Numbered from the stretch's first letter, positions 25,162 through 34,428 are shown. The stretch is DNA of 39,402 bases from Bacteroidales bacterium UBA5382 (GCA_002409745.1 DHOU01000010.1:1-39402), one strand, 5' to 3'. Translations and numbers: made by a program. Notes: generated by a model from the sequence alone, not told the origin.

Positions 25162-26706
25162 TTAATCAACCAATTGTTTCAATAAATATTTCATATCCGT
25201 TTTGCTTGAGATAAAATCGTTCAACGAATCGACTGTCACCCGTTCCTGCTCCATCGTATCGCGGTAGCGGATAGTCACCGTATTGTCTTGGAGCGTCTGA
25301 TGATCGATCGTCACACAAAAAGGCGTTCCGATGGCATCCTGACGGCGATAACGTTTCCCGATACTATCTTTCTCGTCATATTGGCACGAGAAACTGAATT
25401 TCAAGTCAGCGACAATTTCACGGGCCTTTTCGGCAAGTCCGTCTTTCTTCACCAACGGAAGCACGGCCAGTTTAATGGGCGCCAGCATTGCCGGGAGTTT
25501 CAACACGACTCTCGTTTCACCATCTTCCAATGTTTCTTCGGTATACGCTCCGGCGATGATCGACAAGAAGATCCGATCGACTCCGGCCGAGGTTTCTATC
25601 ACATAAGGAGTATACGATTTTCCGAGATCGGGATCGAAGTACTGCATTTTTTTGCCGGAGAATTTTTCGTGCTGGCTAAGGTCGAAATCGGTACGGGAGT
25701 GAATCCCTTCCACTTCTTTGAAGCCGAAAGGCATTAAAAATTCGATATCCGTCGCCGCATTGGCATAATGAGCGAGCTTGTCATGATCGTGAAACTGATA
25801 ATTCTCGTTGCCAAATCCCAACAACTGATGCCATCTCAAACGAAAACTTTTCCACTGCTCAAACCACTTCATTTCTTCGCCGGGACGCACGAAAAACTGC
25901 ATTTCCATTTGCTCGAACTCCCGCATGCGAAAGATAAACTGACGGGCGACAATTTCATTACGAAAAGCTTTTCCTATTTGCGCAATGCCGAACGGAACCT
26001 TCATCCGAGTCGTCTTTTGGACGTTCAGGAAATTCACAAAAATCCCCTGCGCGGTTTCCGGACGGAGATAAACCTGCATGGCGCCATCAGAGGTGGAACC
26101 CATTTCCGTTTTGAACATCAAGTTAAACTGGCGGACCTCCGTCCAGTTTCTCGTTCCACTTATGGGACAGACAATCTCACAATCAATAATGATCTGCCGG
26201 AGATCGTTTAAATCATTTGCATTAAGAGCTTTGGCATAACGAGTATGCACGTCGTTCCGTTTCGACAGGGTTTCCAGTACCCGAGGATTGGTTTCGCGGA
26301 ACTTCTTTTCATCAAAAGAATCACCGAAACGTTTTGCCGCTTTACCGACCTCCTTTTCAATCTTCTCATCCAGTTTAGCCAAATACTCTTCGATAAGCAC
26401 GTCGGCGCGATACCGTTTTTTACTATCCTTGTTATCAATCAACGGATCATTAAAAGCATCGACATGCCCCGACGCTTTCCAAATAGTGGGGTGCATAAAG
26501 ATTGCGGAATCCAGCCCAACCACATTATCATGGAGGCGAACCATCGCGTTCCACCAATATTGTTTGATATTGTTCTTGAGCTCCACCCCCATCGAGCCGT
26601 AATCGTAAACAGCCGCCAAGCCATCATATATTTCACTCGATGGAAATACGAATCCGTATTCCTTACAATGCGATACTATTTTCTTAAAAACATCTTCTTG
26701 CGCCAT
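25162..26706 (-). CDS. glyS: Glycyl-tRNA synthetase (single-chain, homodimeric type)
   Basis: This 514-residue class II aminoacyl-tRNA synthetase charges tRNA-Gly. It has the N-terminal motif-1 area (YDYGSMGVELKNNIKQYWW), KASGHVDAFNDPL (about 78-90), RPETAQGIFVNF, and motif 2 FRNEIVARQFIFRMREFEQ (about 248-266). An anticodon-binding domain occupies the last 120 residues. Length and layout fit the alpha2 form used by Bacteroidota, not the alpha/beta form of Escherichia coli. A hairpin, CATTAC/GTAATG (26724-26749), lies just upstream in its leader. Confidence 0.96.
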   Translation of the reverse strand: MAQEDVFKKIVSHCKEYGFVFPSSEIYDGLAAVYDYGSMGVELKNNIKQYWWNAMVRLHDNVVGLDSAIFMHPTIWKASGHVDAFNDPLIDNKDSKKRYRADVLIEEYLAKLDEKIEKEVGKAAKRFGDSFDEKKFRETNPRVLETLSKRNDVHTRYAKALNANDLNDLRQIIIDCEIVCPISGTRNWTEVRQFNLMFKTEMGSTSDGAMQVYLRPETAQGIFVNFLNVQKTTRMKVPFGIAQIGKAFRNEIVARQFIFRMREFEQMEMQFFVRPGEEMKWFEQWKSFRLRWHQLLGFGNENYQFHDHDKLAHYANAATDIEFLMPFGFKEVEGIHSRTDFDLSQHEKFSGKKMQYFDPDLGKSYTPYVIETSAGVDRIFLSIIAGAYTEETLEDGETRVVLKLPAMLAPIKLAVLPLVKKDGLAEKAREIVADLKFSFSCQYDEKDSIGKRYRRQDAIGTPFCVTIDHQTLQDNTVTIRYRDTMEQERVTVDSLNDFISSKTDMKYLLKQLVD

Positions 26707-26858
26707 AAAAACATTTTACTTTCCATTACGCGTTTTAGTCCGTGTAATGCTATTAAACTCTTTTTCTGAAAACCAAATCACAAAGTAAACGTTTTTTTTT
26801 GACATCTCACACACTTATCTACGGATTAATAAACAAGGAAGGAACCCATAAGCTGTAA

Positions 26859-27161
26859 TTAACGAACATCAACAGGGTTTAACGCGAAAATCTTTTCCGT
26901 TCGGATAAGCGCCTTTGTCGATAATGCTGCGCGATAGGAACTGACAACTGATAGCCCACAAAACTTACTGGCGAAAGTTGAATAGGTACTGTCAGGATTT
27001 ATTATTTTATAGGTTACGTTAATCCAGCGAGTCCCTTCAGGAGTGGCCATCCCGGTCATTTTCCAGATGCCGCATATCGAGGTCGATTCGGGAAGATGGT
27101 TTTGTGCATGGAGGATGAGCGATGCAAAAGCAACCATCGCGAGTAAAATATTTTTTTTCAT
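26859..27161 (-). pseudogene. Small secreted protein, probably frameshifted (DUF4488-like)
   Basis: The open frame encodes 100 residues with a signal peptide (MKKNILLAMVAFASLILHAQ) and a domain start (ICGIWKMTGMATPEGTRWIN, VTYKIINPDSTYSTF). This resembles short lipocalin-like exported proteins of Bacteroidales (DUF4488 type), which usually run to about 140 residues. From about residue 60 the frame reads as low-quality protein. Other frames on the same strand carry family-like pieces: GYQLSVPIAQ (26956-26927) and SIIDKGAYPNGKDFRVKPC (26928-26869). Two frameshifts in a decaying gene would explain this. The family call rests on memory of its pattern and is weak. If intact, it is simply a 100-residue exported protein of unknown role. 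Confidence 0.5.
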
Positions 27162-27202
27162 TGGAATTTGGTTTTAATGTTTAGCTAAATAGAATAGAAA
27201 AA

Positions 27203-27238
27203 GGAGGCATTCAACAAGCATCCGGTTGAACGGCCTCC
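27203..27238 (-). terminator. Rho-independent terminator for the gene at 27259-27936
   Basis: On the minus strand, GGAGGC..TTCAA pairs with TTGAA..GCCTCC with one small internal loop, followed by TTTTTCTATTC. It begins 20 nt after the stop codon. Confidence 0.8.
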
Positions 27239-27258
27239 CGTCATTTGTTCATTTATGC

Positions 27259-27936
27259 TCACTTGGAGGGTTTCACCCTGGAAGCAGCCGTCTTTCCTCT
27301 GTCCATGATCTTACGCGCCTGACGGTAAGCCATTGCGAATTCCGTTCCCTTGAATATGGATATCAGGCTGTCCATCACATACAAAACGCCGCGCATATCG
27401 GTAAAAAGTTGGGGCAATACATCCTGATTCTGTACGGCACGGTCTATCGTGATATCACGTGGGCGAGAGATATGCGCCTCGTAGGCATCGATTAAACCTT
27501 TAAATTCAGTCAGTTCTACCTCCGTAATCTGGTAAGGAGCGAGTCCCTCCGGGGGTAATGCCGAAAGACGGGTGTGAATATCGCGCATCTTGGCAATGGC
27601 TTGTTTACCGTCGATACCCGAAAGTGAACTGCGACTCACCCGCAGTTGGTCGTGAAGTTCCAGATTTTTGTTATCCAGAGCATAGATGCTGCCTCGCTTG
27701 GAAAGGTCGGCAGCCATGTCGAAAGCGTCGAATGCGACGTTCTTTTTTTCGGTAGTTGCGCCCGAAGTTTCGATTTCGGAGCGTTCGGCCGATGCATTGA
27801 TTTTGTTTTTAATGTCCCAAAATCGGTCTGTGGCCTCTGTGAAACGTGTATTCACTGCCCATACGCTTTTGTATGTGTTGAGGGTAGTCCCCACGGAGTC
27901 GGTCATCAGATTAAAATTGACATCTTTTGTTGTCAT
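27259..27936 (-). CDS. Uncharacterised helical cytoplasmic protein
   Basis: This 225-residue protein was not recognised. It has no signal peptide or membrane helix and looks almost entirely alpha-helical. Several long amphipathic stretches are visible (for example TEATDRFWDIKNKINASAER and DIHTRLSALPPEGLAPYQIT), and the C-terminus is basic (RGKTAASRVKPSK). No catalytic motif stands out. It is a single-gene unit with its own terminator. Helical proteins of this size in Bacteroidales often have only taxon-restricted homologues, so a database search is the only way forward. Confidence 0.75.
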   Translation of the reverse strand: MTTKDVNFNLMTDSVGTTLNTYKSVWAVNTRFTEATDRFWDIKNKINASAERSEIETSGATTEKKNVAFDAFDMAADLSKRGSIYALDNKNLELHDQLRVSRSSLSGIDGKQAIAKMRDIHTRLSALPPEGLAPYQITEVELTEFKGLIDAYEAHISRPRDITIDRAVQNQDVLPQLFTDMRGVLYVMDSLISIFKGTEFAMAYRQARKIMDRGKTAASRVKPSK

Positions 27937-28314
27937 ATCAATTCTGTTTTAGATGAAACCTTTACGTCCGGCAAATATAAAAACAATGATAGTAATCTCC
28001 AAACAAATCCGTAAAAAAATATATTTTCCGTTCATTCTTCTATTTATGAGCCCACTTTAAATTAAAAAAGAGAGTTATCGGATACTATCCTCTCATTTGA
28101 ATAACCGGGGCAGGTTTCCGACTTGAAAAGGCGGGATATATCAAGCCCAATATAGAGCATAAGGTGACTGGCATTCTTCCCTGCCCTCGTCGCCGAGAGG
28201 ACAGCCTATTGCTTTACCGGGCTTACTTATTCAATGCCGGCCGGCGCTAGAATGAGGTACCTTCCTCCTTGTTCCGCATGGCAAGGCAGCAGGCCGGCCC
28301 TTTTCATCGCCGGC
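27937..28314. other. Gene-free stretch before the 42-bp repeats
   Basis: About 380 nt hold no convincing gene. The first part is AT-rich (upstream region of the minus-strand gene). From about 28085 it becomes markedly GC-richer, with GCCGGCCGGC (28226-28250 area) and AGGCCGGCCC (28291-28300), unlike the surrounding DNA. An open frame on the plus strand from 28234 runs through the repeats into antisense of the luxR gene and is judged non-coding. Confidence 0.4.
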
Positions 28315-28650
28315 AGAACACTTGACCCGGCCAGCGTTCCGATTGAGACTACCGGCATGACACTTGGTCAGGACAGTACCGAAAAAGATGCCGCCAGTAT
28401 GACACTTGGTCAGGACAGCCGTTCACTTGACGCTGCCGGCATGACACTTTGTCCGCCCAGCGGTTCACTTGACACAATCAGCACGACACTCGGTCAGGAC
28501 AACAGGACGCTTGACGCAATCAGCATGACACTCGGTCGGGACAGCGGTTCACTTGACGCCGGCAGCATGGCACTTGGTCAAAGAAGGAGTTCACCGGATG
28601 CCGGCAGCGCGTCACTCGATACGGGCAGACGGTTAGATGTAATATTCGAT
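28315..28650. repeat. 42-bp tandem repeat array (8 imperfect copies)
   Basis: Units start at 28315, 28357, 28399, 28441, 28483, 28525, 28567 and 28609, an exact 42-bp period with 70-90% similarity between inner copies. Each unit opens near ATGACACTTGGTCAGGACAG. Each unit also splits into two related 21-bp halves that share CACTTG and a final GnCAGC. The first and last copies are the most diverged. The last copy overlaps the 3' end of the luxR-type gene. The array is open in one plus frame (a 14-residue repeat) and in one minus frame. Unit lengths are identical and no unique spacers exist, so it is not CRISPR. Function is unknown. Confidence 0.85.
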
Positions 28651-29277
28651 GGAATCCATCAGGCCGATACCATACGCATATTTGGTGGCTTCATAGATAT
28701 TTTTGACCCCCAGCTTGCGAAAGATATTTTTCTTGTGTGTAATAATCGTATGCACGCTCGAAAACCGGATGGCCGATATCTCTTTAGCCGTCTTTCCGGT
28801 AGCTAATAATTTGAGTATTTCAATCTCCGTATGAGTAAGGGCCGGTATCTCGTCATACTTGTGATCCATAATGATGTCTTTCACCTGCTTACAGATGAAC
28901 CGGCGATTTTTGACCGCATACTCCAACGCAAGGACAATTTCGTTTTCAGGACTATCTTTCAATAAAATGCTCATGAAAGGATACTTGTCAATTTCCCGAA
29001 TCACTTTTTCAACGGCATCATTCATAAAAATGATCCAATGAGAAGATGGAAACTCGCGATGGAGAGCGATGACATCGGATATGGACAAAGAAGCAAAAGA
29101 CAAATCGATAATGATGATCGCTTGCGAATGATCATGCAGAAAAGCCTTCAGATCTCTTTTATTTTCGACTTCAACAATATCCGGGTTCTCAAATTGTTGT
29201 CGAATAATAAAATGAAGTCCTACACGTGTAATATATTGATAGTCATAAATTCCAAAATCACTCATTCCGGTTTTCAT
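28633..29277 (-). CDS. LuxR/NarL-type regulator with degenerate receiver
   Basis: This 214-residue protein has an N-terminal receiver-like domain (about 5-125) and a C-terminal LuxR helix-turn-helix (about 145-205). The latter reads LTHTEIEILKLLATGKTAKEIS then SSVHTIITHKKNIFRKL. The phospho-acceptor Asp (Asp58 in IIIIDLS) and the switch Lys (Lys107 in LLKDSP) are present. The acidic pair near the N-terminus is reduced to one Asp (Asp12, in IYDYQY), so metal binding and phosphorylation may be weak. No histidine kinase gene is adjacent, so it is an orphan regulator. Its last 18 codons coincide with the end of the 42-bp repeat array. Confidence 0.88.
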   Translation of the reverse strand: MKTGMSDFGIYDYQYITRVGLHFIIRQQFENPDIVEVENKRDLKAFLHDHSQAIIIIDLSFASLSISDVIALHREFPSSHWIIFMNDAVEKVIREIDKYPFMSILLKDSPENEIVLALEYAVKNRRFICKQVKDIIMDHKYDEIPALTHTEIEILKLLATGKTAKEISAIRFSSVHTIITHKKNIFRKLGVKNIYEATKYAYGIGLMDSIEYYI

Positions 29278-29326
29278 TATTAAGCGCCTGTCCGCAAAAC
29301 GGCTGAAACTTATTTTTTAAAGCGTA

Positions 29327-31387
29327 TCACGCTTTTTTTAATTCGGGATATACGATACGCGAATGATAAACGGTTTTCAACTTATCTACAAATACGTCTT
29401 TTACCGTCTGGATATCCTTGAAGGTAATGGGAGATTGTTTAAAATAACCTTCCGCCAATTGACTGTCGATAATTTTATCCACCAAATTCCGAAGCGACTC
29501 TTCGGTATATTCATTTAAACTTCGGGAAGAAGCTTCTACAGAATCGGCCATCATCATGATCGCCGTCTCCTTCGAAAAGGGATTCGGCCCGGGATAACGG
29601 AATATGCTCTCATCGGCTTCTTTACCGGGATTGGCATTTTTCCAGGAAATATAAAAATATTTCGGCATGCTGGTCCCATGGTGCGTTTCGATAAAATCGA
29701 TTATTTGCTGAGGCAGGTTATTCTTCTGAGCGATCTTCACCCCGTCTTTCACATGATTAATAATGATGCGCGCGCTCTCTTCGAAAGGCAACCCCTCATG
29801 AGGGTTCATTCCGGGGGTCTGATTTTCGGTGAAAAACGCCGGATTGACCATTTTACCGATATCATGATAGAGAGCGCCGGTGCGAATGAGGGAAGCATTT
29901 GCGCCCAGTTTTGCCGCCGCGGCCATGCCCAGATTCGACACTTGCAAGGAATGTTGAAATGTCCCGGGCGCCTTTTCAGAAAGCTCCTTAAGCAAAGGCT
30001 TATTGATATTGGATAATTCCACTAAACTCACCCCGGAGATAAATCCGAATGATTTTTCGACCATATATACCAATGAATACGAAAACATAATAAAGATAAA
30101 ATTGATAAGGAAATAAACCAATACCACCCAATTCGCTTTATCTAAACTTCCTTCCTGATACATAACCATTCCCAGATAAACAAAGATGTAAGTGAGGAGG
30201 ATAAAAAACGAACTCCGGATGAGTTGCGACCGTTCCGACAATTCCTTGAGCATAAAAATCGAAACGATGGCTGCCGACAACTGAATGAGCATAAACTCAA
30301 ACGGAAAAGGCACCATCAACGCGCTAAGCATAATCGTTATTAAACTGGCGAACAGCGCCGTTCTCGAATCGATAAACGTCCGTATCAGGATCGTAACGAT
30401 TGCATACGGAATAATGTAGACATTAAACAAATCCAACCGTACGGTTAAAGCCGTCAACACCACAAAAATGATGATCAGCAACAACATAAACAAAACATGT
30501 TTGCGATTGCGATATTCGCGTGGGCGGAAAAACAACAGATACATGTAAAAAGAGCCTAACATGAGCGAGATCAGCAACAGTTGCCCGATAATCACCGAAC
30601 TGTTGCGGGTGGATCCGCCGCTCCGCTCTTCCATCACCCGCTTGTATGAAGACAAAATGGTGTACGTGCGGGTATCCACAATTTCCCCTTGATCGATAAT
30701 ACGCTGCCCCGCCTGCACCATTCCGGAGCTGGGTGAAACCTGTTGAATAAACTCCTCACGAGCCTTGTCGGAAGTAGAAGCATCGTAAACGATATTTTCG
30801 CGAATGTAGTCATTGATATCTGCCGAGCGCAAGACACTCACGTCCAAACTCCGGGGGATATCATTCAAAACCTTTTCATACGCCGTCCGTATCGTATAAA
30901 AAGAGCCGATATCCTTTGATTGTGCGACATTCCCTTGCTTAATCCTCAACGATTGAGTCTGGCTGGCGAAGATGCGGTCATAATCTTGCGACTGCATAAT
31001 TCCCGTTTCATAGATTTCATTGATTTTGTTACGAATGTAGCGAATATATTCCGGAGGAATTTCCCTCAATTTAGGGTTTGCCTTAACATCATTTTCAAAT
31101 TTAGCCATGGCGTTTTTTTGAGCGTCAGTATCCATGATAAAATAGGACTCATAGTACTGAAGGATGCTATCTTGTTCGGTTTTAAGCTGCTCGGCCGACT
31201 TGTAAATCGGAAAGTCGAAAGGCGCCGTTAACAACCCATATTGCCAGGGCTTTCCTTCACTGAAAGAATATTTAAATTTGCCTTGTCGCGGAAATATATA
31301 CGTAATCAGAAGCACGGCAATAACAAAAATCATGGGAATGAAAACCCGTGTTTTCATTCTAATTTTTTTAACTGGTCTTTCGCTCAT
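29327..31387 (-). CDS. 7TM-HD family phosphohydrolase (PgpH-like)
   Basis: This inner-membrane protein has about 686 residues. One TM helix (about 17-35) precedes an extracytoplasmic 7TMR-HDED domain (about 45-255). Seven TM helices (about 265-445) and a cytoplasmic HD domain follow. HD ligands are visible: His481 (FQHSLQVSN), His510-Asp511 (ALYHDIGKM), His547, His571-His572 and Asp617 (MADSVEA), counted from an ATG two codons upstream. The characterised relative PgpH hydrolyses cyclic di-AMP; the same activity here is inference. The ATG at 31387 was preferred because AAGGAG stands 6 nt before it, whereas the ATG at 31393 abuts it. It is the third gene of gltX-waaA-HD. Confidence 0.92.
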   Translation of the reverse strand: MSERPVKKIRMKTRVFIPMIFVIAVLLITYIFPRQGKFKYSFSEGKPWQYGLLTAPFDFPIYKSAEQLKTEQDSILQYYESYFIMDTDAQKNAMAKFENDVKANPKLREIPPEYIRYIRNKINEIYETGIMQSQDYDRIFASQTQSLRIKQGNVAQSKDIGSFYTIRTAYEKVLNDIPRSLDVSVLRSADINDYIRENIVYDASTSDKAREEFIQQVSPSSGMVQAGQRIIDQGEIVDTRTYTILSSYKRVMEERSGGSTRNSSVIIGQLLLISLMLGSFYMYLLFFRPREYRNRKHVLFMLLLIIIFVVLTALTVRLDLFNVYIIPYAIVTILIRTFIDSRTALFASLITIMLSALMVPFPFEFMLIQLSAAIVSIFMLKELSERSQLIRSSFFILLTYIFVYLGMVMYQEGSLDKANWVVLVYFLINFIFIMFSYSLVYMVEKSFGFISGVSLVELSNINKPLLKELSEKAPGTFQHSLQVSNLGMAAAAKLGANASLIRTGALYHDIGKMVNPAFFTENQTPGMNPHEGLPFEESARIIINHVKDGVKIAQKNNLPQQIIDFIETHHGTSMPKYFYISWKNANPGKEADESIFRYPGPNPFSKETAIMMMADSVEASSRSLNEYTEESLRNLVDKIIDSQLAEGYFKQSPITFKDIQTVKDVFVDKLKTVYHSRIVYPELKKA

Positions 31388-31454
31388 ATCCATCTCCTTA
31401 TGTTAGTAGGCTTCCATAAAACAATTGGTTATCCGTTATTGTTTTACAATCTGC

Positions 31455-31525
31455 ATCAATCTCTTATCAATCTTCCTTCAATCTCTCACCAATCTTTCAT
31501 CAATCTTTCACCAATCTTTCATCAA
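31455..31525 (-). repeat. 11-bp tandem repeat between waaA and the HD-hydrolase gene
   Basis: Six to seven imperfect copies of an 11-bp unit (GAAAGATTGAT or GAAAGATTGGT on the coding strand) run from the waaA stop codon for about 70 nt. Alternate copies differ at the same position. The array lies in the spacer of an operon, so copy number could change the distance or coupling between the two genes. Confidence 0.75.
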
Positions 31526-32751
31526 TCCAACCCGATTATATCGATAATTTTTTGCGTAGCCCCCCCGTTACTGAAAATATAGGCTTCCGCCTTTTTCCCG
31601 GCTGCTTTTATACTCTCCGAAGACCGGAGAAGGCCATCCATCCTTTCGTTAAAGCTATCCTTATCATCAATGGAGAAACCTCCCCCGTGATAGATAAGAT
31701 CATACGCTTCCCGGAACTTGACAAAATTCGGCCCGAAAATGACAGGAATACCCCACACCGCAGCTTCCAACAGATTGTGAATACCCACCCCGAATCCGCC
31801 TCCCACATAAGCAATATCACCATAACGATACATCGACGAAAGCAACCCGAAGCAATCGATGATGACACAATCGTGGCGCTGGATATTTTGTAACGTTGCC
31901 CCGGAATATCGAATGACCGGTCTTTTGATCTTCTTTTCGATACGGATCAGATGGTCTTCATCTATTTCATGAGGCGCGACGATCATTTTCATATCCGGAT
32001 GGGAATTGAAATAGTCGATAAAAATGTCCTCATCCGGCTCCCATGAACTACCCGCTATAAAAATCGTTTTGGGATTATCCGCCTGAATAAATCTTTCGAC
32101 CAAGGGCAAAGGTAATGATTCTTTACGAACATCCATCACCCGATCGATGCGGGTATCGCCCGTAACGGTGACTTGACGGATTTGATGCGCTTCCAGCAAT
32201 TCTTTCGAATGCTCGTCCTGGACAAAAATGTGCGTATAAAACCGCAGCATCTTCCCATATTTCCCGCGTCCTTTATGAAAAAACGGCTGCTCGGGCCGGA
32301 AAACCGCCGAAACAAGATACACCGGGATCCGTTGCAAATAACTTTCATGAATAAAGTTATACCAGAATTCATATTTCACAAAAACGGCCACATACGGCTT
32401 CGCTAATTCCAGAAAACGCGTCACATTCCGTTTCGTATCGAAAGGCAAATAGCAGACAATGTCAGCCAGAGGATAATTCTTACGGACTTCGTATCCCGAA
32501 GGGGAAAAGAAAGTCAATAAAATTTTATACTCGGGCATTTTACCCTTAACCGTCTCGATAATAGGTCTCGCCTGCTCAAACTCGCCCAAAGAAGCGGCAT
32601 GTATCCATACATATTTCTCGCCCGGTATAATCTTTTCACGCAGAATGCGAAACGTATCCCTTTGTCCGGAAACCATACGCCTTGCTTTTTTGTGAAAAGG
32701 CGATACCAGCCGGACAAAAAAAGCATACAGGGCAATCGCTATATTATACAT
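31522..32751 (-). CDS. waaA: 3-deoxy-D-manno-octulosonic acid (Kdo) transferase
   Basis: This 409-residue GT30-family glycosyltransferase adds Kdo to lipid A precursor at the inner membrane. An N-terminal membrane helix (about 3-18) is followed by the acceptor-side signature HAASLGEFEQARPIIE (51-66, with the catalytic Glu57). The donor-side motifs FIAGSSWEPDED, YVGGGFGVGIHNLLEAAVWGIPVIFGP and a late NGGATQKI complete the fold. It starts 2 nt after the gltX stop, so it is in the gltX operon. A run of seven G in the coding strand (31560-31566) lies near the 3' end. Confidence 0.95.
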   Translation of the reverse strand: MYNIAIALYAFFVRLVSPFHKKARRMVSGQRDTFRILREKIIPGEKYVWIHAASLGEFEQARPIIETVKGKMPEYKILLTFFSPSGYEVRKNYPLADIVCYLPFDTKRNVTRFLELAKPYVAVFVKYEFWYNFIHESYLQRIPVYLVSAVFRPEQPFFHKGRGKYGKMLRFYTHIFVQDEHSKELLEAHQIRQVTVTGDTRIDRVMDVRKESLPLPLVERFIQADNPKTIFIAGSSWEPDEDIFIDYFNSHPDMKMIVAPHEIDEDHLIRIEKKIKRPVIRYSGATLQNIQRHDCVIIDCFGLLSSMYRYGDIAYVGGGFGVGIHNLLEAAVWGIPVIFGPNFVKFREAYDLIYHGGGFSIDDKDSFNERMDGLLRSSESIKAAGKKAEAYIFSNGGATQKIIDIIGLD

Positions 32752-32753
32752 CT

Positions 32754-34268
32754 TCAGTGGGCCGATATGTTTTCTATCGCACGACGTAAACGAAGAGTCG
32801 TTTCCTGTTTGCCGATAATCTCCGTGATGTCGAACATGTGAGGCCCTTTGCCTTCTCCCACAATGGCCAGGCGGAAAGCATTCATAATGTTACCGGTATG
32901 ATATCCTTTCTCTTCGATCCATTGCATAACGACTTTCTCCTGATTCGCGATGGAGAAATCATCGATCGTTTCGATCAAGTCGGCAAGTTCGCTCATTTGG
33001 GCGGGAGATTCCGGCTTCCAACGCTTCCGTACGGTTTTCTCGTCATAGCTTTCGGGGGCGACGAAGAAATAAGCGGCCTGATCCCACAGCTCCTCGACAA
33101 AGCTCACCCGGTCTTTAACCAACCCGATGATTTTTACCACTTTTTCGTGTGGGGCAATAACGTCATGTTGCTTTAAAACAGGCTCAAACATCGCGGCCAG
33201 CGTTTCGTCCGGAGTAGCATGGATATATTTATGATTATACCACTTCGCCTTTTCATAATCGAACTTCGCACCGCTCTTGCTGCATCGTTCAAAAGAAAAT
33301 TCCCGGATTAGTTCTTCGAGCGAAAAAATCTCTTGTTCGGTACCCGGGTTCCAACCCAGAAAAGCAAGGAAATTGATCACCGCTTCGGGAAGATAACCGC
33401 TTTCGCGATATCCCGAAGAAATCTCTTGCGTTTTCGGATCCTTCCATTCCAAAGGGAAAACCGGGAAGCCCAAACGGTCTCCGTCGCGCTTGCTGAGCTT
33501 TCCATTTCCTTCGGGCTTCAGCAACAACGGCAGGTGGGCAAATTGCGGCATATCCCAGCCAAAGCTTTTATAGAGCCATACGTGCAAGGGGGCGGAAGGC
33601 AACCATTCTTCGCCTCGAATTACATGGGTAATATCCATTAAATGATCATCCACAATATTGGCCAAATGGTACGTGGGTAACTGATCGGAAGATTTGAACA
33701 ACACTTTATCATCGAGTATCGAAGAGTTAATCGTGACGTTCCCCCGGATAAGATCTTGAACCGTAATATCGATATCGGGTTCTATTTCGGCACGTACCAC
33801 ATATTGAGCTCCGTCGGCAATAAGCTGTCGCGTCTCTTCGCCAGAGAGCGTGAGGGAATTCCGCATCGATAAGCGGGTAGAAGCATCGTATTGAAAATTA
33901 CGGATTTCATTGCGTTTTGCTTCGAGTTCCTCCGGGGTGTCAAATGCAATATAGGCCTTCTCTTTTTCCAGAAGCAGATCGACATACTTCTTGTAAATAT
34001 CTTTTCGTTCCGATTGACGATACGGGCCATAGGGGCCTCCTTTACGCGGACTTTCATCAAATTCCAACCCGAGCCAGTCGAAGGACTCCTGTATATAATC
34101 TTCCGCACCCTCTACAAAACGATGGGAATCGGTATCCTCAATACGGAGGATGAGATCGCCGTTATTTTTTTTGGCGAACAAGTAATTATATAGTGCCGTA
34201 CGGACGCCGCCTATATGCAGTGGCCCTGTGGGGCTTGGCGCAAAACGCAATCTTATTTTTTGGGACAT
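32754..34268 (-). CDS. gltX: Glutamyl-tRNA synthetase
   Basis: This 504-residue class I aminoacyl-tRNA synthetase charges tRNA-Glu. The HIGH-like motif is HIGG (18-21, in [18 protein letters not shown]) and the KMSKS-like motif is KLSKR (257-261). The RIEDTD segment (42-47) is present. Length matches the bacterial family. It is first in the gltX-waaA-HD operon and has a near-consensus promoter at 34291-34322. The gltX-waaA neighbourhood is familiar from Bacteroidales. Confidence 0.96.
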   Translation of the reverse strand: MSQKIRLRFAPSPTGPLHIGGVRTALYNYLFAKKNNGDLILRIEDTDSHRFVEGAEDYIQESFDWLGLEFDESPRKGGPYGPYRQSERKDIYKKYVDLLLEKEKAYIAFDTPEELEAKRNEIRNFQYDASTRLSMRNSLTLSGEETRQLIADGAQYVVRAEIEPDIDITVQDLIRGNVTINSSILDDKVLFKSSDQLPTYHLANIVDDHLMDITHVIRGEEWLPSAPLHVWLYKSFGWDMPQFAHLPLLLKPEGNGKLSKRDGDRLGFPVFPLEWKDPKTQEISSGYRESGYLPEAVINFLAFLGWNPGTEQEIFSLEELIREFSFERCSKSGAKFDYEKAKWYNHKYIHATPDETLAAMFEPVLKQHDVIAPHEKVVKIIGLVKDRVSFVEELWDQAAYFFVAPESYDEKTVRKRWKPESPAQMSELADLIETIDDFSIANQEKVVMQWIEEKGYHTGNIMNAFRLAIVGEGKGPHMFDITEIIGKQETTLRLRRAIENISAH

Positions 34269-34290
34269 ATCTGTTTATTTATCTATGGTG

Positions 34291-34322
34291 CAAAGATAGA
34301 GTTTTTTGTCAATCAGTACAAA
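34291..34322 (-). promoter_or_regulatory. Promoter of the gltX-waaA-HD operon
   Basis: On the minus strand TTTG (34322-34319), a 20-nt spacer and TATCTTTG (34298-34291) match the Bacteroidota consensus exactly. They lie 22 nt before the gltX ATG. Confidence 0.8.
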
Positions 34323-34386
34323 TGCAAAGCCCTTTATAATGTATAAGCAACCGAGAGAGCCATTCAAGCGGTATCTTCGGTAAGAC

Positions 34387-34428
34387 AAAAAAGGAACGGC
34401 GAAAAATCACTTTCCACCGCCCTTTTTA
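34387..34428 (-). terminator. Terminator-like hairpin upstream of gltX
   Basis: On the minus strand AAAAAGG.CGG pairs with CCG..CCTTTTT with a small internal loop, and a T-run follows. It may be a second terminator for the SusCD pair 4 transcript, insulating gltX. Confidence 0.55.

Noticed and set aside
26724..26749. T-box or other known riboswitch before glyS
   Set aside because: Only a short hairpin is seen, with no T-box motif; T-boxes are not expected in Bacteroidota.
28315..28650. Repeat array as a CRISPR
   Set aside because: Units are directly tandem with no unique spacers, and no cas gene is present.
28234..28806. Plus-strand open frame of 190 codons with a 14-residue repeat
   Set aside because: It stays open because the repeat length is a multiple of three. 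Its end is antisense to the helix-turn-helix part of the luxR gene, and the start has no protein-like character.
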